DNA from: Shewanella hanedai
GTDB taxonomy: Bacteria > Pseudomonadota > Gammaproteobacteria > Enterobacterales > Shewanellaceae
Direction: 5' to 3'
Length of the DNA stretch: 64,000 bases
Assembly: GCF_007197645.1 (NCBI RefSeq)
Contig: NZ_VKGK01000001.1
Coordinates: 248,001 to 312,000, forward strand
The stretch's first letter is position 1; the number at the start of each line of letters is the position of its first letter. Below are positions 36,001 to 48,000 of this stretch, one piece after another. Position numbers and translations under genes: made by a program. The notes under the pieces were generated by a model. The model ran no database searches and was not told the DNA's origin. It saw only the letters and a list, made by a program, of their open reading frames with translations.

Positions 36001-39000
36001 TCAAAGTGACACTTTAGCCTCTGCTTACCCCTCTTACCAAGGCCAAGTGAATCTTAGTCTTGGGCAAGCATTGTCATCAGGGCGTTATCAGATCCATTTG
36101 ATGCTAGAGAATAAAGATGGAACGAGTTCTAATTTAGCTCCTTTTCTTTATGAAGTAGGTAGTCAGAGCACGGGTAGCCTAAGTCAAACGTTGAACTGGC
36201 CACTGGAAACATTTGATAATGTGGATGGAGCTGTGAACAGTGCTCGTTACCGCAGTGGTCATCGTAATACAGGGTGGACCACGGTAGATGTTACGGTTAC
36301 AGATGGACAATATCAAGTTCAGCTAGACGATTTGGCATCTGGAGAATATTACGAAGTCGAGTTACTGCATGAACAAGGAAGTCTTAATTATACGGGAGTG
36401 GTTGAAAACCGATTGAGTAGCACTTTCCTGTTTCAAGCTAATGATGTAGATGGGATGATTGAAGCTTTCAGTCATAGAGATCGCATAGTCGAACAACAGG
36501 TTGAAGGTAGTGCTATTAACGGTGTTTACACTGAGGCTGAAGCCGCGAATATAGATTATGTACTTGCTGATGTTTTTGACAAAGCCAGCGGTGTACTTAT
36601 TAGCAGTGCTTATACTTATATGAGTGCTCAAGGTGGCACTCTGGGGCAAATTAATCTCAGTACAGAAGCACACCTCAATGATGGACAGTATCGTATTGAA
36701 ATAAGGGCTTACCATAGAGGAACAACAAGTCAAAGCTCTACTAAAACATTTGACTATGAGATAGGCCAACAGCAAGAAACCACGCGTCCAAGTGTTGTGA
36801 CTATTAAGCTAGATGATTTACCAGCAAATGCAGATCCATATTACTTCTTTCCACAGTTAAATGGTGCTTCTTATGTCAGAGGGGAAGTGAATGCAGATAA
36901 TGAATTGACTGTAGCGGTTAATGATTTGTTTGCTTATGACAATCGAGAAGTACCAGATGGCTTATTTGATATGTTTGTTCAATATAGGGACAAACAAACT
37001 GGCGAAATGCTAGATCGTTTTTTCACTCAAGTAAAAATCAATTACGAGTCCCATGATTCAATTGTCACTGATTATGATAATCCACTAGTCGCCCCAGCGG
37101 GTAAGCATGAGCAGTTTTATCATGATTCTCAAGGAAGGTTAATTGGCAAGATTGCAGCAGATGGAGCTGTGACTGAATTTAAATATGACAAAGCTGGACG
37201 GTTATTAGAAGAGGTTCGGTACTCAGATTTGAGTGTATATGGTAGTAGTCAGAGTTTTGAAACATGGGAGGCTACTTTAGCACGGTTAACCCCATCTTCT
37301 TCTGATCAAATCACTCGCTTTATCTATGATGATATTGGTCGGAAAATTGCTGACATTGATGCCGAAGGTTACCTCACTTCATACAGTCACGATGGTGCTG
37401 GACGAGTATTAAGTCAGCAACGCTATGCAGCTAAAGTGAGTGATGTTACTCAGCCAATCGACAGCCTACTTTCACTTTTGGCTGGAACACCATCACAAAT
37501 CACCCGATATACTTATGATGCCCTGGGGCGAATCACACAAGAAACCAAGCATACTGGGTTAGTAACAACTAACACTTACGATAACAATGGCGCTATAACA
37601 TCTCAACTTACTTACGACTCTCACAATAGCAATTACCAACAAGGCATTACACGCCAATATGATACTTTAGGTCGTATTACTGCAGAGTTAGATGCAATAG
37701 CAACAGAGAAGCTTCGTACAGCGAGTACTACCGCACAGAAAAATGCAGTCTGGCAACAATATGCCACATTCTATACTTATGATAACGCAGGTCGCGTTAT
37801 TCACAGTTATCAAAATCATGCCCAAATAAAAAATACTCAAACGGGTGTCGTCGGTACAAGTCAAATCGATAATTGGTTTTATTATAATGCCGCAGGACAG
37901 CTGACATATACCGTTGACGACAAGGGTGTTGTTACTGAAAAAGGTTATGATTCTTCTGGTCGAGAAACCCAATTACGTCAGTACTTTCAAGCTATAAGTA
38001 CGCAGGGGTTGACTGGAGGAACACAAGCTACACAAGTGAGTCAGCAGTTAGTGTTGTCTAGCTCAGACTTAGTGACATCGTCTACCTATGATAAGAAAAA
38101 CCGTACTCTTACCACTACAGATATACAAGGACTGACAAGCAGTCTAACTTATGATGTTTATGGACGCATAGCCAGTCGATTTACCCCTGACAATATACAA
38201 GGAGAAGGGCGTCAAGTTAGTTATCAATATGATGGTGTTGGTCGTCTACTCAACTCTTCAGAGTTAGCTAATGGGCTAGTGAAGACCGTAGAACATACTT
38301 ATGACGCCTTTGGTCGTCAAGTTGAAAGCTTTAGTTCCACAGGAGGATTAGTAAATCGTAGTTTTGATGGCCTAGGTCGTGAAATACAGCAGGTTAATGC
38401 TGCAGGTAGCGTCAGTCAAATAAGCTATGATGCTTTTAGTCGAGTACTGCTTGAGCAAGATGCCTTAGGGCGTGTTGTTCAGTATGTCCATGATGATGAA
38501 ACCAATCGTATTACCTTAATATACCCTGGGAATATTCAAATCCAGCGCCAGCATGATGCTTTTGGGAATTTGTTAAAAGTCACGGATGGAAAAGGTAATA
38601 TAAGCGAATACACATATGACGAATTAGGTCGTAAACTTTCCAGTGAACATAAAGATTCGGCTGGTTTAGTGTTGAGCCAAACAAGTCGTCAATTTAATAC
38701 TCAAGGGTTAATCGCTGAGCAGACAGAAAGTAATGGCAGTGTGAATCGTTACTATTATGATGAGAGTAATAATAGTGTAGAGCAAGTACTTGATGTAAAT
38801 GGTTTACAATCACGCACACTGTATATTTATGACGCCTTGGGACGGCAGGTTGAAGTCACTCAAGCTGATGGGGTTAAGACTCGCTATAGTTACGATGACT
38901 TTGGCCAGATGATAGAGCAAGTTGTTAATGTGGGGGGAGTACAGCAGATCATAACTCGTTACAGTTATGATGCTAAAGGCAATCAAGTTAGCCAAATAAA

Positions 39001-42000
39001 AACCGATCAAAATGCAGTACAACAGATGGTGACACATTTTAAATATGATAGTCACAATCGTTTAATAGAAAAAATTGAAGATCCCTCTAATCTAAATCGC
39101 CAAACAAAATACAATTACAATGCAAATGGTCAAATGATATATAGCCAGACCAACGGTGGTTTGGAAACATATCAAGTATTTGATGAACTAGGTTTAAACC
39201 AATTACTGTTTAGTGTTGATCAGTCTGGCAAAGTGACAGAGTTTAGATATGATGCAGTAGGTCAAAAAACATCAGAATTAATCTATGCTAAAGGGATCAA
39301 TACGAGTGGGTTAGCTGATGCTTTATCGAGTGCATCAAGTCCGCGTACTGAATTACAACAGAGACTTCACGATAGGCCCATTTTTGATAGTCGTCCAGAT
39401 GCACCTCAAGGCCAATTAAGCGAATTAAATGATCATGATTTAACGTTATTTGATGATAAAGGTAATCAGCTTTTTACCATCAGTAGTAATGGTTATCTTA
39501 CTCAATACTATTATGATGCAAATGGTAATAGTATTGGGCAAAAACAATTTAAAGATAGCGTATTAAATCTGCTCCACTTGAATGGAGACTCAGAAGTTAC
39601 TCTAACTGATATTCAAACTTTGCTCGCTTCACAAACTCAGGAGATGACTTTAGAGTTTTACAGCCAACGTAAAATATTTGATGGATTAAATCGTCTTCAG
39701 TACAGCATCGACAGTAACGGCTATGCGACTCAGTACGAATATAATAGTGCAAGCCAACTTATACGTACCACGCGTTATGTGACTCAAGTTAATATATCAA
39801 GTAGTGATTTGTCACAAGCTTTGAGTGCTAGTGATCTCAACTTAACCCAAGCGCAAGGTGACACACTAACTCAAACTCTATACAACACTTTAGGTTATCA
39901 GCAGTTTACTGTTAACGGACAAGGGTATGTCACTGAATATGTATATGATATTCAAGGTCGAATTACTGAGACATTAAAATATAAGCAAGCTGTAACTGTA
40001 CAAAATTACACTGACTCTGCAAGTTTACGCGGACAATTGAATCCTGCATCAGCAAGCAGCGCTAAGGCTTGGTTCGATAATCTAGGGCGTCAGAAATTTA
40101 GTTTAGATCAGCAAGGTTATTTAACGGCCTTAACTTATGATGGACTTGGTCGCCTTACGCGTACTGAGCGTACCAGTGTACCAGTGACTCTTGCTACAGA
40201 TGCTGACGAGGCGGCGGTACGTTTAGCATTCTTCAGAGTTCCTGGGCCGACGAAGCGCTTTAATCAAATTGAAAACTTCAGTTATGACAGTTTAAATAGA
40301 CTTATTAGTACAAATAATGGGCGAGGTCATGCACAAAGTTATGCTTATGATCTAAATGGGAACAAGCTTTATTCACAAGATACCCGAGGTTTACGGACTT
40401 ACTTCAGTTATGACATTAGTGGAAGAGTTAACCGTAAACTTGTGCCTGTCAGTGATACTCAAGGTAAAGTGATTGAGTATCACTATAACGACAGAGGTAT
40501 GCTAGTAAGTGAAACTCACTACTCTACAGCTGTAAATCGTTTTGATGCTCAAGGTGCTCATTTGAGTGCAGATCAAGTGACTCCGATTACCAATACTAGT
40601 AATGGGGGAGATAGTCATCTTCGTTATGAGTATGATTCGGAAGACCGTCTGATAAGTAAAACTCATGTCGTTGCTTATTTGGACAACGTGACAGCACAAG
40701 CCAAGTTAGTGACAGAGTTCAGCTATAACCATTTAAATCAGATCACAGAGCAAGTGAGTTACAGTGGTACTTCACAAGAGCGTCGAACTCAGTTCGTGTA
40801 CGACGGTGCAGGGCAACTTGTTAGAGAGGTGAAAGCGGCTGGTTCACTTGCTCAGAGTGTTATGGAATATCGTTATGATGGTGTTGGTAATCAAACTCAT
40901 ATTATCAGTGCTAAAGGTGTTGCATTAGCTGAGTCTGACAGTCAATGGGCGTTAGAAACTCGTCAGAGCTTAGGTTGGGTTGTAAATAGCCAACAGGGTG
41001 TTCGTCCTAAGTTTGCCAGTGAGTTAACGGAAGCCCAAAGAGAACAAGCTCGGTTAGAATATGCAGAAATAAGTACTTATGATGAACTAGGGCGAATAAT
41101 TCGTGTTACTGATGCGAATGGTGCCCAAGTCAATACTGATTATAATGCTCAAGGCAGTATCATTCGTCATGTTAACCCTGCGGGTCAGCAGAGTGTCATG
41201 ATATACGATGAGTTGGATCGAGTTCGTTTTGCCATCGATGCACTTGGGGTTGTTAGTGAATATGAATATACATCTCTTGGTGATATTGCAACACAGACTC
41301 GTTACCAAGTCGCTTTGGATGGAGGCTATAGTGCCCAATCAAGTGTTGATGAGATAGCAGCTTTAGTCGAACAACGCCTAAATCAAACCGGATTAACAAC
41401 AAGCTATGTTTATGACAACCTAGGTCGTGTGAAAGAAGAGCGCGATCCCATGGGGAACAGCCAGTTTTATGAATATGATATTGCTGGTAATGTGACTGCG
41501 CAAGTTGATAAAAATGGCAATAGAACTGAAAAACTCTACGATACGATGAATCGTCTAGTGGAGGTTAAAAGCCCACAAGTAAGTATTATTAGTAACGCAA
41601 CGACCAGAGAGTCTGTCGTCACCTCTATTGTGACTCGTTATGAATATAATATATTGGGTCAACGAATTAGTGAGACCAAGGCGGTAGGTACAAATCAAGA
41701 AAGCACGACTCAATACGAATTTGATGCTTTAGGCCGTGAAGTTAAAGTGAGTTACCCTTCTCGATTAGTTGCAAACGGTAATAATGGCGGCAAAAAGCGA
41801 GTATTCCCAACTGAAACTCGCCAGTACGACCTACATGGAAACCTGGTCCGTGTTAGTGATAACTTAGGCCGAACCCAAGTAAAACTCTATGATAATGGAA
41901 ACCGGTTAACTCACTGGATTGACGCTGATAAAGTGCTTCATACCATAAGGTATGACGCATCTGGCGTTAAAATAGCTGAGCGAGTTTACGCAGACAAAAT

Positions 42001-45000
42001 TACCAATACAGACAGTGATAGTTATATTCGTAATATGGCTAATATTGGCAATTATAAAGAAACGCGTTATCACTATGATAGCGCTGGGCGTCTCGTCGGA
42101 GAATCCAGAACTGATACACTTTATTATGATGCATCCTCAGGATTCAATCAAAGTAATGGCCTGACACAGATTATCTATAATGCAGTGGGCAAAGAAGCGA
42201 TCAGTATCGATGGTCGTGGCATCTCACAATTCACATATTATGATGCCGCTGGCCATCCCGTATTGACCATTAATGGTGACGGTTTCGTTTCGACCAGAGA
42301 GTACGATGCCAATGGTAATAACCTTAAAGAAGTGGTTTATAACAATGCATTGACTGCAGTGCAAATTGCGAGCTTAACTGCGGACACTCCTGTCGCCGAT
42401 ATTATGGCTCTATTACAAACGAGTAATGCCAATCGAACCACTGAGTTTAGTTACGATGCCATTAATCGAGTCGTTGAGCAGCGAGTTAAAAATGTTCGCT
42501 ACAGTACGCCGTCTGGCAGTAATGTTACCAATGGCTTAGCTGACTTTACAACCCGCTACCAATATGATGCGAATGGAAATGTATTACTGACTGAAGTCGG
42601 TGGAGTTAAAAACGATGTTTGGGTAGGAGAAAAGACTCAAATTGGATTTGAGTATGACGCCCTAAATCGCCAGATAAAGTCCAGTGACTCAAGCTATACC
42701 GATCATAGCAATGCCTTAGTGACACCAACACGCTTTATGTCATTTGATGCCTTGGGGAATCAAGTGCTGGATGTTCAAGATAACAGCCAAGGTGTGGTGG
42801 GTGGAATTGATAGTGCTGATAAAATTACCACCCGTTATTATGATGACTCAGGTCGTTTAGTTCGCATCACTGCGCCTGGTGATATTGATATTCACTATAT
42901 CTATGATCAATATGGGAATGTGATATTTAAGCGCGAAAAACAGACATATTTAGCTTATCAGAGTACAACGCTTGGTGCCCATACTCGAACTCGTTGGTTA
43001 GTTGATAAATATAGCTACGATGATGCAAACCGTCAGGTGTGGCATCAAAACGCAGAAAACATAAGTGATACAACACGCTATAACAGTTTCGGACAAGTGG
43101 TTGCTAAAGGAACCATGGACAGAGAGCATACTTTTTATGAGTATGATGACAATGGCCGGATGATTTTTAGTAACGAAGGAGGGAAACATCGCCGTTTCTT
43201 TTATGATGAGAATGGTAATGCCACTTTAGTTGTAACGTCTACAGGTACACGTCTAGATGACAAGTCTATGGCATGGATGCTGTCAGCGAATAAACAAGAT
43301 CAAAATTTCCATTTCACCGTTAATCGATTCGATGGTCGAAATAACACCATAGAAAGAATAGACCCTGAACTTGAATATCTGCGTGCACAGGCCAATGCAG
43401 CTCCACCAGTTGGCAACTCACCTAGTGCTAACTTCTCTGAAGGTGCTGCACAAGTAGCAATGGGCGGGGAGATTGATGTCAAATTTCATTTAATGGCATC
43501 AGGTTCAGATCGTAAGCCTGAACAATTCTTAAAGCAGTACGGTATGACATTCAGCTTCGATGGCATGGACGACTACGCTGGGAGATTACGCTTAGAATGG
43601 GATACAGGTTTTACTGGTTATGGCTCTCAAGGAGTCAGTGAAATTGATATCAGTAACACACCAGTATACTTTCAGGGAATTAACAGCCCCAAAAGTTATA
43701 TCTCTGGTAAGGATGAGTTTAACCGCTATGGTGTAAGGGCTCATGGCAGGACCACAACAAGCAATATTAAAGAACGTGGCTTTGTATATAGTGTTAAAAC
43801 GTATAAGCAAGACGCCCAAGGAGAATGGGTGTTTTATAAAAACTTAACAGGGAGCTACGGCTGGGAAGGAGAAGCTCCAGAAGTCAATCAGTATTCAGCA
43901 CGTTCAAATCCTAACGATACGCATAATGTTCCCTCTTTGGTTAACTTTTCTGGTCAACCAGCAGAGGCAACACGTGTTAGCTTCTATTACCGCCCAGTAG
44001 GGAGCAGTCAGGCTTTCAGTAAGTTACTCGCTAATTTTGGTGGTAATGGACGTTTTGCTGTTGATGTCAGTGGTCTAGGCCAAGGTGAGTTTGAGTATTA
44101 TTATCAGGCTACAGATTCAATTGGAAAAGTGATCAATGGTGCTACGGGTAATGTGACGCTTGGCACACAAACCCAAATCACGCATACCAATACAGCTAAA
44201 CCCGATCTCTCTTTACAAAGCTTAGAGCTGTTATCACAACAGGGAGTTGAGGGGCTCAAGCAATATGCCAGCAGTAAATCTCAGGGTTACAATGCTTTCG
44301 GTCAAATAGAGAGCACGACGGACGGTAGAGGTAACACGACTAACTACCATTATGATAACCGTGGTCAACTGACTCGGCGTGCAGATCCTAGGACGTCAGT
44401 GACGACTGAAAGTGGTGTGACTCGTAGCCAGAGTGCAAGCACACGTTATGCCTATGATATTCAAGGTAACCAAATTGCTGAAATTGATGCGAATGGCAAA
44501 CGCCAAGTGCGTGAGTTTCAAGCTGGCAGATTAATGTCCCAAACGTTTGCTGATGGTTCGACTCAAAGTTATGGCTATGATATCTACGGACAGATGCGTA
44601 CAGAGCGTACAAAAGATAGTCGCTTTGTTAATTACAGTTACAATGATACGGGTAAGATTATAAAGGTTAACCGTGCTGGACGTAACGATGATATGTATGT
44701 TTATAACCAGCAAGAGCAACAGCTTAGACACGAAACTGGTTTTAAGAATGTAGCGACGCGTGGCGATAACGTTAGCTATTTTGAATATGATCGCCAAGGC
44801 CGTTTAATACGTGGAATTGACCCTGCTGGCAACGAAACAGAATATAACTACAGCTATCGAGGAGATATTGGAACCTTTGGGGGGTGGGAAAAACAAACCG
44901 TACATGCGACAGGAGACGTAACGTTAGATCACAGCGACCATTTAGGTCGCATGGTGTGGAAGCAAGATATGGGGGGGGAAACCTCCCATTATTACTACGG

Positions 45001-48000
45001 TTCAGCCACAGGGCTTTTAGATTTACAAGTGAGTAGCCGTGGTCAAGATATTCGTTATAGCTATTACGATAACGGACTGCGAAAGCAGATCGATGATATC
45101 GGCGCAAATAACTTCTCAACCTTTAACTATGACGCTAATGGTAACACCATTGGAGAGGAGTATTTTTACCTCGATGCGGGTGGTTCTGCAGTTTATAGCC
45201 AACAAACAGTGGCCGAATTTGATGAATTGAATCGCATCAGCCGCATTCACGATTCAGGTGTCGATATCCGCTATGATTATGATGCTGTAGGTAATCGTCG
45301 TCGGATCCGTAGTGACTATACTCAAGTCAATAACATCAGTGCCAACGTTGATCACTGGTACACCTATGATGCAATGAACCGAGTGGAGATCTCCAAAGGC
45401 GATTTAGAAAATGGTCAGGTGGTTCGTGGTGACGGCGTTAAAATAACGTATGACGCAGCAGGGCGTCGTAAGACGGTTGAAAATGGTGCTGGTTCGGTAG
45501 AAAGCTACACCTATAATGCCTTTGGTTGGTTAATGAAAGTTGACGTCGATGGCGATAGGCGAGTCGTGCGGAGCTATTATGACGGTGGTTACCTAAAGTC
45601 TGTTCAAGAGTATCGACCTATATCAACTCCAATTCTACGCTGGCGCACTTATGACCGCGAAAATGGCCGTTTTGAGGAGTACGGTGAACCATATATTACT
45701 TATGCTGGTAATAACCAAGGGCAAATTGCGTCAAATAGTAATTATGCCTATAACGCTTCGGGCCAAAAGATCAGTGAAAATGTTAACCGTTATGATAGAA
45801 ATAGCGTTAATACAGAGAAAACGAATTCGAGCTTTACTTTAGACAAACTTGGCAATCAATTAAGTAGTCATGTAAGCACTTCAAACTGGAGTGACAGCCA
45901 GTGGCATACAACCAGTCAACATACCCGTTATACCTATGAAAAATGGGACAGTTATAAACAAGTCAAAATTGAGGTGGCAGGGCAAACCAATGGTGAGCTC
46001 AGGTATGACTGGGGGAATGGTTTATCTAAGTTGCAATACGATGTTAATGGCAACTTAGTCACAGCAACAGACACTTATGCTGGCCGTTTACTTAATTATG
46101 TCAACAGTTTCGATGGTAAAGTGCTTGTTCGCACCGAAGAAACTCCCCGATACACTAAGCAGCACAGTTACTTTTATTTCAATGGTGTAGGTGTTGGAGA
46201 TATTGGTGATGATGGCCCTAGTTATCGTGATTACGCCACGGTATTAGCCGACGCACAGCGTAAAAAATCCTCCAGTAATGAACAAGAATACCGCCCTGTG
46301 ATGTCCGCTGATTTCGACGCAAACTATGTGCCTGTAGGCCGTCAAAGTGGTGTTAGTAGCGGTCGTTATGCGGTTCAGGCTGGTGACTCTTTAATGAGTA
46401 TTGCTGGTCAGTTGTGGGGGGATAAATCGCTTTGGTATTTAATCGCAGACGCCAATGGTCTACGTGGTACCGAGCGCCTTGCGCCGGGTACAACGCTGAC
46501 GCTACCGAATGTGACTAGTACCAACTTACATCACAGTACAGAAACCTTTAGGCCTTATAACCCAGGGGCTGCGATGGGGGATGTCAATCCAACATTGCCG
46601 GAAATTCCACCACCACCAATTCCCCCACAGAAAAATGATGGTTGTGGCGGAATAGCCATGATCGTCATGGTCGTGGTAGCTGTAGTTGCAACAGTATTTA
46701 CCGCTGGCGCGGCGGCAGTGGCCATGGGAGGAGTAGTCAGTGCAAGTACGGCAGCGGCAGGGACTTGGGCTGCAGGTATGGCAGTTATGTCAGGTGCTGC
46801 AGGCTTTGGTTTGGGGGTGGCGGCAGCTGCCTTTGCTGGTGGCTTTGTTGGTAGTGTCGCAAGTCAGTTAGTGGGTAAAGCCATGGGGGTGGTCGACAGT
46901 TTTTCACTACGAAAGGCGGTCGCAGGTGGTTTGACGTCTGTTGCTACAGCAGGGATAGGTGCAGGTCTTAGAGAATTTTCAACGCTAACTGAAGCGGGCA
47001 ATAAGTTGTCCAAAGCGGGCAAAATTTGGCAAGCGGGCTTAAGCGTACCTGCTAATGTGGGAACGAATCAATTAGCAGGCATTGATACCTCTTTTAGTTG
47101 GGGCAATGTCGCTGTATCCGTGTTGTCGACAGCCGCCATGACCACTGATGTCATGTCTGATTTGATGAGCGGTATGTCATTGGCTGGCAGTGATACAGGC
47201 AGTTTTGATTGGAGTAATACCATCAATGCTACTACTGCTGGGGTTGTCGGTGCTGGAGTGAGCTATGGCCTAGGCAAGGCACTGCTCAAAGGGGCTGATG
47301 CGCCATCCTGGAACTTCAGGCAAGTGGCCATGAGTGCTTTTGGTAATGCGGTAGGTGGAGAGATTAACCGCAGCCAAGCGAAAGTCGGAGTCGCTAGAGT
47401 TGCGCGTCAAAAATCCCTCGATGCACAGTTAACTAAATTAAACCAAAATGTTAGCCGTAAATTGAATGACACTGTAGCAGCTCAAATACAAGCGTCATCG
47501 GCCATTGCACAAGGGCGAATGACACAAGAGTTGTCAGCAAATGCTGATAGCAAGGTCGCTGCAATGAATGATGTCATAGCAGCAAGTAATGATGCCTCTC
47601 TTGAGGCGATGCAGAGTAAGCGTCAGAGCCTAGCAGAGCAAGCCAATGCGATAAGTGCGAGCTATGCAGAGAAAGGTGCCGCTCTACAAGCCCGCTTTGA
47701 TACTCAAATCTCAGGGATAAAAACCAGAGTTGCCGATTCATGGAATGCAGGTATCGCACGTGGTGAAAGTATGTATGCAGCGGGTGTAAGAGACCGCGTT
47801 TCCATAGGAAATGACTTTACTGATTTTAATCGCCAAGCAGAGAGCTATATTCAATTTAGGGAAGGGCAACGGGCAAATATGCTTAGTGACCTAGGACTAA
47901 GTTCTGGGGCTGAAAATGGTAACTTTACCGATGCTGCATTATGGTATGGAGCATCGGTAGTGAATGAATCATGGCAAGGTGTTCAGTTCTTCGGTAAGGC

